DNA of 64,000 nucleotides from Athalassotoga saccharophila (GTDB lineage: Bacteria > Thermotogota > Thermotogae > Mesoaciditogales > Mesoaciditogaceae). Shown here piece after piece: positions 48,067 through 56,527 of this stretch. How positions within the stretch are numbered: position 1 is the stretch's first letter; each line of letters begins with the position of its first letter. Position numbers and translations under genes: made by a program. The stretch covers positions 124,001 to 188,000 of the forward strand of contig NZ_AP019551.1 of the NCBI RefSeq assembly GCF_009936215.1. The letters run 5' to 3'. The notes below the pieces were generated by a model. That model saw only the letters and a program-made list of their open reading frames with translations, made no database searches and was not told the DNA's origin.

Positions 48067-50346
48067 ATGGTCTTCTTGTTTGGAATTCCTGAAATAACTA
48101 CCTTCGAAGTAGTGTCGATCTGGGGAATTTTGATTATCGCCATCATAGCCTTACTCTACGCGTTAATCCTCAGGAATCAGATCATCAAAGAAGACAAAGG
48201 ACCCAAAGAGATGCAAAACATCTGGGAAGGCATAAGAAGTGGAGCAAATGCTTATCTCAGAAAGCAATTCAGATCCATTCTTCCCCTTATCGTCATCCTT
48301 GCAGTCGTACTTTTCCTTTCGGTTTATTTTGTCCCACCCAGTTCGGCCGCACTTATAAGATTTAAAGGAATGACGGACGCTGAGATCAATTTGATAGTCG
48401 GAATCGGACGTGCCCTTGCCTTTGTAATGGGAGCATTCTTTTCTTTAGCCGTGGGTCAGTTGGGAATGCGCATGGCAGTTCAAGGCAGCGTTCGCGTGGC
48501 CGCCGCTTCGAAGAAGGGACTAAATTACGCTTTAAAACTTGCCTACAGGGATGGGACTATAACCGGAATGCTTACGAACGGCCTCGGACTTCTGGGATGT
48601 ATAATAATTTTTATGATCTTTGGAATTGATTCTCCCGACGTGCTTTTAGGGTTCGGACTTGGCGGGACTCTACTTGCGCTCTTTATGAGAGTGGGAGGCG
48701 GCATATACACAAAGGCTGCGGATGTTGGAGCAGACCTTGTTGGTAAGGTAGAGGTTGGGGTTCCCGAGGACGATCCGAGAAATGCCGCCGTCATAGCAGA
48801 TCTTGTTGGAGACAACGTCGGAGACTGCGCTGGAATGGCCGCAGACATCTTTGAATCTTACGAGGTTACGATAGTTGCCGCGTTAATACTCGGCGTGGCC
48901 CTTTACCTTTCGACCAAACAGATAATGTGGGTACTCTTCCCGCTATTCGTAAGGGGAATAGGAGTTATCTCATCGATAATAGGGACATACCTTGTAGGAG
49001 TTGGAAAAGAGAAAAACGCGATGACCTCGATAAACAGAGGCTTTTACGTCTCGGCCGTTATATCCGTTATAGGCTTTGCCCTTGTTGCTATATTTTACAT
49101 GCATGAATGGAGAGCCTTTTTCTCTGTAAGCGCCGGAATACTTCTTGCACTTGCACTAAACGAAATAACCAAGTATTTTACGGATACACGTTACAGACCC
49201 GTCAAAGACATAGCATCTGCCTCAAGAACAGGCGCGGCCACACTCATATTGAGGGGCCTTGTCGTTGGTTATGAGGCAACGGTCTGGCAGATACTCGCGA
49301 TAGCCGGTGCGATAATAGCGGCTGTCGGGATTTACTGGGGTCAGGGCTTCACCTTTACCCTTTACGGGGTCGCAATGACGGGAATAGGAATGCTCACGTT
49401 GACTGGAAATTACTTGGGAATGGATTCATTTGGGCCTATATCAGACAACGCAAATGGCCTTGGAGAGATGTCAGATATGGACAAAGAATCAAGACAGAAT
49501 TTGGCAGACCTTGATGCCGTTGGAAACACCACAAAGGCAATAACAAAGGGTGTTGCCATAGGTTCTGCAGTCATAGCGGCCGTCTCCCTATTTGGATCCT
49601 TCCTCACAAGCATAGCCCTTGTTCAGACCCAGATGGGAGTTCCTTCAAACCAGACAATCCTTGCAAAGGGAATAGACGTTTCTTCACCGATAGTCTTCGT
49701 CGGTCTTTTGATAGGCGGCGCGATTCCGTGGCTCTTTTCCTCTCTGATGATAAATGCCGTCGCCAAAGCGGCAGGTGCAATGGTCGAGGAGGTAAGGAGG
49801 CAATTCAAAATTCCGGGTTTGATGGAAGGAAAGGTCAAGCCTGATTACGAAAAACCGGTTGAAATAAGCACCGCGGCCGCCCAAAGAGAGTTGATAACTC
49901 TTGCTACCTTTGTAATACTTACACCGGTTGTGGTTGGCCTTGTACTTGGAGAAGAATCGCTCGGAGGATTTCTTGCCGGAGCAATTCTTTCGAGCCAATT
50001 GCTTGCCGTCTTTATGGCAACATCTGGAGGTGCATGGGATAATTCGAAAAAGACGATTGAAGATGGAATTTACGGAGGAAAGGGATCTGAGGCACATAAG
50101 GCATCCGTAGTCGGCGACACGGTTGGAGATCCTCTCAAAGATACCGCAGGTCCGGCCCTTAACCCGATGATGAAGGTCATAAACCTTGTAGCACTGATAA
50201 TTGCACCTATAATAATAAGAGTCTCGGCTACCAATCCGATAGCGATAACAATAGGAATTCTTTCCGTAATCGCGATAATAGTATCCGTGATGTATTCGGT
50301 CCAAGGAGGATTTAAAAGGAAAAAGGTTGGAGAGGCGAATTTCTAA
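48067..50346 (+). CDS. hppA: K+-independent membrane-bound proton-translocating pyrophosphatase
   Basis: This integral membrane pump (759 residues, about 16 helices) couples pyrophosphate hydrolysis to ion export. The pyrophosphate/Mg motifs are complete: 'DVGADLVGKVE', 'DNVGDCAGMAADIFESYE' and 'GDTVGDPLKDTAGPALN'. The monovalent-cation signature reads 'GNTTKAITKG', with Lys490 and Thr493 where K+-dependent enzymes have Ala and Gly. This predicts a K+-independent pump, a class that is so far proton-specific. T. maritima instead has a K+-dependent Na+ pump. The exact start (ATG 48067 or TTG 48076) is unsure. Confidence 0.94.
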   Translation: MVFLFGIPEITTFEVVSIWGILIIAIIALLYALILRNQIIKEDKGPKEMQNIWEGIRSGANAYLRKQFRSILPLIVILAVVLFLSVYFVPPSSAALIRFKGMTDAEINLIVGIGRALAFVMGAFFSLAVGQLGMRMAVQGSVRVAAASKKGLNYALKLAYRDGTITGMLTNGLGLLGCIIIFMIFGIDSPDVLLGFGLGGTLLALFMRVGGGIYTKAADVGADLVGKVEVGVPEDDPRNAAVIADLVGDNVGDCAGMAADIFESYEVTIVAALILGVALYLSTKQIMWVLFPLFVRGIGVISSIIGTYLVGVGKEKNAMTSINRGFYVSAVISVIGFALVAIFYMHEWRAFFSVSAGILLALALNEITKYFTDTRYRPVKDIASASRTGAATLILRGLVVGYEATVWQILAIAGAIIAAVGIYWGQGFTFTLYGVAMTGIGMLTLTGNYLGMDSFGPISDNANGLGEMSDMDKESRQNLADLDAVGNTTKAITKGVAIGSAVIAAVSLFGSFLTSIALVQTQMGVPSNQTILAKGIDVSSPIVFVGLLIGGAIPWLFSSLMINAVAKAAGAMVEEVRRQFKIPGLMEGKVKPDYEKPVEISTAAAQRELITLATFVILTPVVVGLVLGEESLGGFLAGAILSSQLLAVFMATSGGAWDNSKKTIEDGIYGGKGSEAHKASVVGDTVGDPLKDTAGPALNPMMKVINLVALIIAPIIIRVSATNPIAITIGILSVIAIIVSVMYSVQGGFKRKKVGEANF

Positions 50347-50348
50347 TT

Positions 50349-50380
50349 TTGAAACAACGGTCGAAAGACCGTTGTTTCAA
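50349..50380 (+). terminator. Perfect hairpin after hppA
   Basis: A 14-pair stem TTGAAACAACGGTC/GACCGTTGTTTCAA closed by a GAAA tetraloop follows the hppA stop. There is no T-run, so termination would be inefficient without other factors. The promoter of the next gene begins nine bases on. Confidence 0.55.
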
Positions 50381-50388
50381 ATTCAATG

Positions 50389-50441
50389 TTGACAATTTTG
50401 AATTTTAGTGGTATCATGTAAATGAAAACGATTATTGTTTT
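50389..50441 (+). promoter_or_regulatory. Promoter and Fur/PerR-type palindrome before the oxygen-defence operon
   Basis: -35 TTGACA (50389-50394), a 17-base spacer and an extended -10 TGG-TATCAT (hexamer 50412-50417). Behind it lies AAAACGATTATTGTTTT (50425-50441), an imperfect 17-base palindrome (15 of 17 positions symmetric, counting the odd centre as free) of the AT-rich type bound by Fur-family repressors. Its place at the transcript start fits autorepression. Confidence 0.65.
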
Positions 50442-50452
50442 TGAAAGGAGAT

Positions 50453-50905
50453 ATGAAATTGGAAAAGTCTCAAATGAGGCTTACTTATCAAAGAAAGATA
50501 ATACTTGAAGAACTCAAAAATCTTGGCAATCATCCAACGGTCGATGAAGTCTACCTTGCAGTCAAAAAAAGATTACCGAGAATAAGCATGAGTACCGTGT
50601 ACAGAAGTTTAGAAGTGTTATCCAAAAATGGATTTATAAAAAAGTTAGAGCCTATTGATACGCAAAAAAGGTTCGATGATAACGTTGGTGTCCATTACCA
50701 TTTTTACTGTCTTAACTGTGGAAAGATAAAGGATGCCCCGCTCCACGAAAGCGAATCGAAAGAGATAGAAGAGGCAATAAAATCCATTGAAAAAGTGATA
50801 GAAAAGAGAGGATACAAGGTGAACGGGTATACTCTCGAATTCTGGGGAAAGTGCGATCATTGTGAGGGTGGTGAGTCATATGGCGGCGAGAAAAGTAAAA
50901 AATGA
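50453..50905 (+). CDS. Fur-family metalloregulator (Fur/PerR type)
   Basis: The ~150-residue protein has the winged helix ('MRLTYQRKIILEEL', 'ISMSTVYRSLEVLSKNGFI') and the dimer domain with the regulatory metal site 'HYHFYCLNCGKI' and a structural zinc site of two CxxC pairs ('CLNC', 'CDHC'). Context with flavodiiron protein, ferritin and superoxide reductase favours a peroxide/iron-sensing role. At the place of the PerR Asp that decides peroxide sensing I read Glu, as in Fur, in a by-eye alignment. Start is ATG 50453 or TTG 50459; the second has a better-spaced AAGGAG. Confidence 0.88.
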   Translation: MKLEKSQMRLTYQRKIILEELKNLGNHPTVDEVYLAVKKRLPRISMSTVYRSLEVLSKNGFIKKLEPIDTQKRFDDNVGVHYHFYCLNCGKIKDAPLHESESKEIEEAIKSIEKVIEKRGYKVNGYTLEFWGKCDHCEGGESYGGEKSKK

Positions 50906-52067
50906 TGTCTTTTACGTTGGCGTCCAAGATTGGGACAGAGAACTTTTTGACGAATTAATACCTCTTAACGAAGGCACTTCTTACAATTCTTACCTCATAA
51001 AGGGAAGCCAGAAAAATGCCCTCATAGATACCGTAGATCCTTCTAAAAAAGACCTTTTCATAGAGAATATAAAAAGTCTCGGCCTCACAAGAATAGATTA
51101 CGTGATCTCTCAACATGCAGAGCAGGATCATTCCGGATCAATTCCCAAGGTACTCGAACTTTATCCGGAAGCAAAAGTCGTCACAAACCAAAAGTGTAAA
51201 GAATTTTTGAAATCTTTGCTTTTAATAGATGATTCAAAATTCATAACGATAAATGATGGTGATGAACTTTCCCTCGGCGATAAAACTCTCAAATTCCTTT
51301 TCACTCCATGGGTTCACTGGCCCGAGACGATGTCCACATACCTAAAGGAAGATAAGATACTCTTTACCTGTGACTTTTTCGGGTCTCACGTTGCATCGAC
51401 AGAACTCTTTGTAGGTCAAAAGAAAGATAGAGTTATAGAGGGTGCAAAAAGGTATTACGCCGAAATCATGATGCCATTTCGTTCTTCTATAAGATCGAAT
51501 ATAAAAAAAGTAGAAGAGATGAAGATAGATTTAATAGCACCAAGCCACGGTCAGATTTACGATCAACCAGACCTTATAATAAACGCTTACAAAGATTGGA
51601 TCTCGGATAACGTTGAAAATAAAGTCACTGTACTTTATCTATCGATGCATGGAAGCACCCAAAAGATGATAGAAAGACTCATTGACGATCTTACGAAATT
51701 CGATATCGTTGTTGAACCCTTTAATCTAACGAAAATGGACGTGGGGAAGTTGGCAATATCTTTAGTCGACTCTGCGACGGCAGTTGTGGCAACGCCTACG
51801 ATGCTTGTCGGAGTTCATCCGAACGTGGCATACGCTATGTATCTTTTCAACGCTTTAAGGCCAAAAACGAAATTCGTAGCGATTGTAAACTCTTACAGTT
51901 GGGGCGGACAGGCCATCGAGCAGATCAAAGGGATACTTTCTTCTTTCAAAGGTGAACTCCTGTCCCCTGTTACAGTTAACGGGTATCCAAAAGCAGAGGA
52001 TATGAAGGCAATAGATAGCCTTGCAGAAAGTATTTTCAAAAAGCATAAAGAAATAGGAATAGCATAA
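50880..52067 (+). CDS. Flavodiiron protein (oxygen/nitric oxide reductase)
   Basis: The 395-residue protein joins a metallo-beta-lactamase-like diiron domain to a flavodoxin domain. Diiron ligands: His79, Glu81, Asp83, His84 in 'SQHAEQDHSGS', His146 in 'PWVHWPET', Asp165 in 'FTCDFFGSH', and a later His in 'PSHGQIYD'. The flavodoxin part starts 'VLYLSMHGSTQKMIERL' (about 253). It reduces O2 to water in anaerobes such as T. maritima; NO reduction is also possible. No fused rubredoxin or flavin reductase domain. The ATG at 50880 overlaps the regulator gene by 26 bases. Confidence 0.93.
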   Translation: MAARKVKNDVFYVGVQDWDRELFDELIPLNEGTSYNSYLIKGSQKNALIDTVDPSKKDLFIENIKSLGLTRIDYVISQHAEQDHSGSIPKVLELYPEAKVVTNQKCKEFLKSLLLIDDSKFITINDGDELSLGDKTLKFLFTPWVHWPETMSTYLKEDKILFTCDFFGSHVASTELFVGQKKDRVIEGAKRYYAEIMMPFRSSIRSNIKKVEEMKIDLIAPSHGQIYDQPDLIINAYKDWISDNVENKVTVLYLSMHGSTQKMIERLIDDLTKFDIVVEPFNLTKMDVGKLAISLVDSATAVVATPTMLVGVHPNVAYAMYLFNALRPKTKFVAIVNSYSWGGQAIEQIKGILSSFKGELLSPVTVNGYPKAEDMKAIDSLAESIFKKHKEIGIA

Positions 52068-52080
52068 GAGGAGGGATTTT

Positions 52081-52575
52081 ATGATCAGCAAGCAAATCGA
52101 ACAGGTCTTAAACGATCAGATAAACGCCGAATTTTATTCTTCGTATCTTTACATGGCAATGGCCGCTTACTTTAGATCTACAAAGTTGAATGGATTTGCA
52201 ACGTGGATGGAAAAGCAGGCAAAGGAAGAAGAAGAACACGCTCTCAAGATATACGAATATTTAAACAAAAGAAATGGAAGGGTTTATTTTAAATCTATAA
52301 AGGAACCTCCATTCGAGTGGAAATCACCTTTGGACGTTTTCGAGGCGACATACGTTCACGAACAGGAAGTTACAAAATCGATAGAAAGGATAGTCTCTTT
52401 GGCAGACGGAGAAAAGGATTACGCAACTTCTTCATTCTTGCAATGGTTTGTCGATGAGCAGGTAGAAGAAGAGTATTCGGTTTTGCAGATTCTTGAAAGA
52501 TTGAGAATGATAAAGGACTCCAATCAGGGTCTTTTGATGTTAGATGCAGAACTTGGAAAGAGAAACGAAGATTGA
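52081..52575 (+). CDS. ftn: Non-haem ferritin
   Basis: Ferritin stores iron and oxidises Fe2+ with O2 or peroxide. The 164-residue four-helix protein keeps the ferroxidase ligands: Glu in 'INAEFYSSYLYMAM', Glu and His in 'KEEEEHALKIYEYL', a later Glu in 'VHEQEVTKSIERI', and Gln in 'FLQWFVDEQVEEE'. AGAGGAGGG precedes the ATG. It is third in the oxygen-defence operon, matching iron sequestration with oxygen removal. Confidence 0.94.
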   Translation: MISKQIEQVLNDQINAEFYSSYLYMAMAAYFRSTKLNGFATWMEKQAKEEEEHALKIYEYLNKRNGRVYFKSIKEPPFEWKSPLDVFEATYVHEQEVTKSIERIVSLADGEKDYATSSFLQWFVDEQVEEEYSVLQILERLRMIKDSNQGLLMLDAELGKRNED

Positions 52576-52593
52576 ACAAAGGGGTGATCTGTA

Positions 52594-52989
52594 ATGGCAA
52601 GTTTAAAAGAAGTTATAATGTCGGATGATTTCAAAAAGGAAAAACACGTACCGGTCATAGAAGCACCGGCACACGTTAAGAAAGGCGAAAAAGTAAAGGT
52701 AAATGTCAGCGTTGGAAAGGAAATTCCACATCCAAATACTACCGAGCATCATATCGCATGGATAGAGGTTTATTTCCTGCCATCTGGAGAGAAATATCCT
52801 TACGTTATAGGAAAATACGAATTTCAGGCTCACGGTGCATCAACGCAGGGTCCAAATACAAGTACCATATATTCAGATCCGGAAGTTACGATATCTTTCA
52901 AAACAGAAAAATCCGGAACTATAATAGCCTACTCCCATTGCAACATTCACGGTTTATGGTCAAGTCAGGTTGATTTGAAGGTCGAATGA
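52594..52989 (+). CDS. Superoxide reductase (neelaredoxin, one-iron type)
   Basis: The enzyme reduces superoxide to peroxide. The 131-residue protein has the single Fe(His)4Cys centre: 'EKHVPVIE' (Glu, Lys, His), 'HPNTTEHHIAWIEV' (His ligands) and 'YSHCNIHGLW' (Cys and His). The N-terminal desulforedoxin domain of two-iron enzymes is absent. AAAGGGGTGA precedes the ATG. It is last in the regulator-flavodiiron-ferritin operon. Confidence 0.95.
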   Translation: MASLKEVIMSDDFKKEKHVPVIEAPAHVKKGEKVKVNVSVGKEIPHPNTTEHHIAWIEVYFLPSGEKYPYVIGKYEFQAHGASTQGPNTSTIYSDPEVTISFKTEKSGTIIAYSHCNIHGLWSSQVDLKVE

Positions 52990-53003
52990 AATTGTTTTGA
53001 TCG

Positions 53004-53039
53004 ATCAAAAGAGATGGACAGATGTCCATCTCTTTTGAT
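53004..53039 (+). terminator. Terminator after superoxide reductase gene
   Basis: A 16-pair stem ATCAAAAGAGATGGAC/GTCCATCTCTTTTGAT around AGAT. The downstream arm carries CTTTT but no extra T-run. TATACT just behind it (53038-53043) could be the -10 of the next gene. Confidence 0.6.
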
Positions 53040-53071
53040 ATACTATCAAAAATTCATCGATAGGAGGTAAA

Positions 53072-53854
53072 ATGCTTAAAAAGGATCTTTTAGAATCTCT
53101 TTATGCAAGATACAACAAATACGAATACATTCATCCGGATCCTCTCGAATTTTTATATAATTATCCAGATATAAGGGACAGAGAAATAGTAGGCCTTATC
53201 GCCGCCTCCCTTGCCTATGGAAGGGTTTCACAAATTTTAAAAGATGTCTCCTTTGTACTCGATAAAATGGAAAGGCCTTACGAATTCATAATGAATTCGG
53301 ATCGCGAATATTTTGAAAATAAATTCGAAGGTTTTATCCACAGATACACCGATGTGAAAGAGTTAACACAATTTCTCATGAATCTAAAATCAATTTTGCA
53401 AAGATTCGGATCTATTCACGATGCCTTTAAGAGTGGAATGAAAATTAAGGATGAAAATGTGATTCCGGCACTTTCGAATTTCATAAGGCTGATAGTTCCA
53501 GACGGAAAGAAAAATACCCTTGTTCCTTCGGCAGAATGCAAAAGCCCTTGCAAGAGATTGAATCTTTTTTTGAGATGGATGGTAAGACACGATGAAGTGG
53601 ATCCGGGAGGATGGGACGATATTCCTCCTTCAAAGTTGATCGTACCTTTAGACACGCACATGCACCATATCTCTCTCGTCTTGGGCTTAACATCACGAAA
53701 ACAGGCAGACATGAAAGCGGCATATGAAATAACGGAAAACTTCAAGGCTATATCTCCAGAAGATCCGGTCAAATACGATTTTTGCCTGACAAGACTTGGA
53801 ATAAGAGACGATACCGATATGAATGCCTTTTTTAAGGAGTACGAAAATGCTTAG
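53072..53854 (+). CDS. TIGR02757 (DUF2400) family protein
   Basis: The 260-residue protein matches a widespread family of unknown function. Characteristic parts are 'DREIVGLIAASLAYGRVSQI', 'GWDDIPPSKLIVPLDTHMHH' and 'YDFCLTRLGI' at the end. 'PCKRLNLFLRWMVRHD' recalls the DNA-glycosylase-like HhH fold that has been suggested for it. No signal or membrane segment. AGGAGG precedes the ATG. The DUF554 gene overlaps its last eight bases. Confidence 0.85.
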   Translation: MLKKDLLESLYARYNKYEYIHPDPLEFLYNYPDIRDREIVGLIAASLAYGRVSQILKDVSFVLDKMERPYEFIMNSDREYFENKFEGFIHRYTDVKELTQFLMNLKSILQRFGSIHDAFKSGMKIKDENVIPALSNFIRLIVPDGKKNTLVPSAECKSPCKRLNLFLRWMVRHDEVDPGGWDDIPPSKLIVPLDTHMHHISLVLGLTSRKQADMKAAYEITENFKAISPEDPVKYDFCLTRLGIRDDTDMNAFFKEYENA

Positions 53855-54527
53855 TTTGGGCGTTATCGTCAACACTTTAACGGTTATTGGTGGAACTTTG
53901 ATAGGAATACCGCTCGGGAATAAACTCAAAGAAAAGCACAAATCTGTCTTTTTCATCTCCATAGGCATACTGACTATTTTAATAGGTGTAAGTATGGGTC
54001 TTAAAACCGAAAATTTTCTCGTGGTCCTTGGCAGCCTTGTGATAGGAGGACTAATAGGAGAAATCGTCGGGATAGAGGATAAAATTTCAAACCTTTCAAA
54101 AAAATTCTCAAAGAGAGATTCGAATTTTGCGACCGGTTTTATATCCACGACCGTGCTCTTCGTTGTAGGCCCAATGACGATCCTTGGATGTGTTAATTCT
54201 GGACTTACTGGAAACAACGAGATTTTGTACGTTAAATCGATAATGGATGGAATAAGTTCTATAGCCTTTGCTTCCGTTTACGGAATAGGGGTTCTTATGT
54301 CTGCTGGAAGTGTCTTTGTGATAGAGGGTGGCCTTGCACTGCTCGCGTCTTTCTTTCAATTTTTGACATTGCCGGCCTACTTGAACGACTTCACCGGCAC
54401 GGGCGGGGCCATGATGCTGATGATAGGCTTGAGAATATTGAATGTAAAAGAAATAAAGGTTGGCAATTTCCTGCCAGCCCTTATCGTAGCCCCTCTAATA
54501 GATTTTTTCATCGTCTTATTTCACTGA
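53847..54527 (+). CDS. DUF554 membrane protein
   Basis: The 226-residue protein has about seven membrane helices and the DUF554 signatures 'LGVIVNTLTVIGGTLIG' at the start, 'FVVGPMTILGCVNSGL' and 'MDGISSIAFASVYGIGV' in the middle, and 'MLMIGLRIL' near the end. Related proteins (YqgA) are of unknown function, possibly transporters. ATG 53847 has AAGGAG ahead and overlaps the previous gene. Its stop overlaps by 12 bases the stop of the converging RseB-like gene. Confidence 0.88.
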   Translation: MLSLGVIVNTLTVIGGTLIGIPLGNKLKEKHKSVFFISIGILTILIGVSMGLKTENFLVVLGSLVIGGLIGEIVGIEDKISNLSKKFSKRDSNFATGFISTTVLFVVGPMTILGCVNSGLTGNNEILYVKSIMDGISSIAFASVYGIGVLMSAGSVFVIEGGLALLASFFQFLTLPAYLNDFTGTGGAMMLMIGLRILNVKEIKVGNFLPALIVAPLIDFFIVLFH

Positions 54528-55403
54528 CGAAAACAACTTGGATGCCCACGCTTTCAGAGTATCTATATTCCCGTTTGTCGCCATCACAACGTAGAGGTCT
54601 TTGTATTTGACCGCCATCGAGTTGTACCCTTGAGATTTGAACTGACTTACGAGTGGATCTGGAGAAACTCTCGAATTCACTTGGAAGAGATAACAAACAA
54701 CGTTGTTTTGTGGAGGTATTATCCCGCTTACTATGGTAAAATCAACGCCATTTAGTTTGAGAGACATTATGTTGGCATTTGTGAGATTTGATATTATTTT
54801 CCAGACAACCGATTCAATCGTGTCCGGCGTTGCTTCGCTGTGAATTTTAAATGATTTCAAAACGCTTTGGAAGTATTCTGAAGATACAGGGATTACCTGC
54901 GTGTATATCATCGAAATCGAATTTTTGTCCCTTTGTACTTTCATGAATCTGATTATCAGATTTCCCTTAGAAAGAATGGCAATGTAAGTTGAAGTAGGCG
55001 TTATCAAGTTCACCTGTATAGAAGGCTCTCCTTGATAAATCACATTTTGAGTGGATATTATCGTAGTCGTTGTGGCCGAAGAAAGTAATTCCATGAACTT
55101 CTGCTCTATATCTGAAATTGGCACCGGAGAAGGTCTCATCTCATTACCTTCGATTATATAGGTATCACCATTTATCATTGCCCATTCGAATGGCATTGGT
55201 GCTATAACGTTTACTATCTCATTTCTACCATCACGCAAAACATTTTCATATCTGACCCTTGAATTTTGTCCTTCTTCAATGACGATTCTCTGACCCTGGA
55301 TGATCTGCGAAGCGTAAGAAGTGATAAAGGTATTTATAAATGAAGAACCAAAGGTATATGAAACAAAGATCAAAAAGATGAATGGATAAACTAAAACCCT
55401 CAA
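54516..55403 (-). CDS. Exported RseB/LolA-like protein of the ECF sigma operon
   Basis: The 295-residue protein has a signal peptide (about 1-19). Residues 25-200 resemble the LolA/RseB beta-sheet fold ('GQRIVIEEGQNSRVRYENVL', 'DTYIIEGNEMRPSPVP', 'SKGNLIIRFMKVQRD'). The C-terminal ~80 residues form another small domain. As third gene after an ECF sigma factor and an anti-sigma factor it may be the periplasmic modulator of the anti-sigma factor, like RseB/MucB. The fold is a by-eye call. It starts with TTG overlapping the anti-sigma stop (TTGA). Confidence 0.7.
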   Translation of the reverse strand: MRVLVYPFIFLIFVSYTFGSSFINTFITSYASQIIQGQRIVIEEGQNSRVRYENVLRDGRNEIVNVIAPMPFEWAMINGDTYIIEGNEMRPSPVPISDIEQKFMELLSSATTTTIISTQNVIYQGEPSIQVNLITPTSTYIAILSKGNLIIRFMKVQRDKNSISMIYTQVIPVSSEYFQSVLKSFKIHSEATPDTIESVVWKIISNLTNANIMSLKLNGVDFTIVSGIIPPQNNVVCYLFQVNSRVSPDPLVSQFKSQGYNSMAVKYKDLYVVMATNGNIDTLKAWASKLFSSVK

Positions 55404-55846
55404 AATTGATCACTCACATACTTTATCTTTAAAAGGTAATCAAGGCTCGAATTACTCTGGGCATAGGTAAGAGTTGTACCGGGTTCCGACTTCAAAAGTG
55501 AGATTCCAGCAGAGGCCGCTTTATCGTAAGCGAAGTTGGAATTGACGGCCGGATTAAAGACGTAAAAGGCTAAAATCACCGATACGGCGACAGCGGCAGT
55601 TGGAACTCCGAAGATCAGTCCCTTTTTGATCTTCTCTTTTCTTTGTATCCTTGAAACTATCTTTTCCTCAAGTGCTTTTGAAGGTTTGAAGGTGTAAAGA
55701 AGTTTAACACCGTCTTTTATCTTTTGATAATTTTGGACAAAGACTCTACAACTCACACATACTTTGAGATGTTCTTCAAATTGAGCCTTCTCTTCCTGAC
55801 TAAGTTCTTCATTTATAAACTTTTCCCTGAACTCCTCACACTTCAT
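55400..55846 (-). CDS. Membrane anti-sigma factor with zinc-finger (zf-HC2) domain
   Basis: The 148-residue protein has a cytosolic anti-sigma domain with 'MKCEEFREKFI' and the H-x3-C-x2-C motif 'EHLKVCVSC', one membrane helix (about 77-97) and a short exported tail ending 'LLKIKYVSDQF'. It should hold the adjacent ECF sigma factor inactive and release it on envelope stress. The ATG overlaps the sigma gene end by 11 bases, with GGAGAG ahead. Confidence 0.9.
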   Translation of the reverse strand: MKCEEFREKFINEELSQEEKAQFEEHLKVCVSCRVFVQNYQKIKDGVKLLYTFKPSKALEEKIVSRIQRKEKIKKGLIFGVPTAAVAVSVILAFYVFNPAVNSNFAYDKAASAGISLLKSEPGTTLTYAQSNSSLDYLLKIKYVSDQF

Positions 55847-56429
55847 CGTTAATCTCTCCTTCGATGCCCAATTTACTCTCTAATATATTCTTAAGCCTTT
55901 CCCGAGCATAGTGAAGTCTACTTTTAACAGTACCAACGGGTTTATCCATTATCTCTGCTATCTGTTCATAACTCATGCCTTCTATTTCCCTTAAATTTAT
56001 GAGAAGTTTGTCCTCTTTTGAAAGAGAATCTATCGCTTTCGATATCTCTTCGGCCGAAAGAGTTTTCATGAGTTCATCAGACGGCATTGAATCATCTACA
56101 GGTTCTCTTATGTTGTTCTTGGTATCTTCATCTTCCTGCTCTCCAAAATTTGTAAGAATCTCTCTTCGCCTTTGCTTCTTTCCAAGCATATCCTTACACA
56201 CGTTAACGGTGATCCTGTAAACCCACGTCGAAAGCGAAGAATCTCCGCGAAATTTTTTTATGTTCTTGTAAATTTTGATGAAGACTTCCTGTACAACATC
56301 TTCAACATCATCAACGCCCAAATAAGATCGAGCGATTCCACCTATTTTTTCAGCATACTCTCTGTACAATTCACTGTATGCGTTAGAGTCAGAACGCTTT
56401 AAACCTTCTATAAGTTTTTGTTCTTCCAA
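55836..56429 (-). CDS. ECF-family RNA polymerase sigma factor (RpoE/SigW type)
   Basis: The 197-residue protein has region 2 ('AYSELYREYAEKI', 'VEDVVQEVFIKIYKNI', 'SLSTWVYRITVNVCKDML') and region 4 ('LLINLREIEGMSYEQIAEIM', 'VGTVKSRLHYARERL'). The linker between them is acidic and about 45 residues. With the membrane anti-sigma factor and RseB-like gene it forms a complete envelope-stress switch. Start TTG 56429 with AGGAGAGG ahead. No clear self-type ECF promoter was identified upstream. Confidence 0.93.
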   Translation of the reverse strand: MEEQKLIEGLKRSDSNAYSELYREYAEKIGGIARSYLGVDDVEDVVQEVFIKIYKNIKKFRGDSSLSTWVYRITVNVCKDMLGKKQRRREILTNFGEQEDEDTKNNIREPVDDSMPSDELMKTLSAEEISKAIDSLSKEDKLLINLREIEGMSYEQIAEIMDKPVGTVKSRLHYARERLKNILESKLGIEGEINDEV

Positions 56430-56477
56430 ATTTTAAATCCCTCTCCTAATTTTAGACATAAAAAAATAAAGATATGT

Positions 56478-56511
56478 TCAAAAACAAAAGATCTCCGTTA
56501 ACCGGAGATCT
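56478..56511 (-). terminator. Terminator after rpsT
   Basis: On the minus strand AGATCTCCG-GTTAA-CGGAGATCT followed by TTTGTTTTTG, 17 bases past the rpsT stop. It separates rpsT from the sigma operon. Confidence 0.85.
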
Positions 56512-56527
56512 TCTTCTACTTAAAAGA

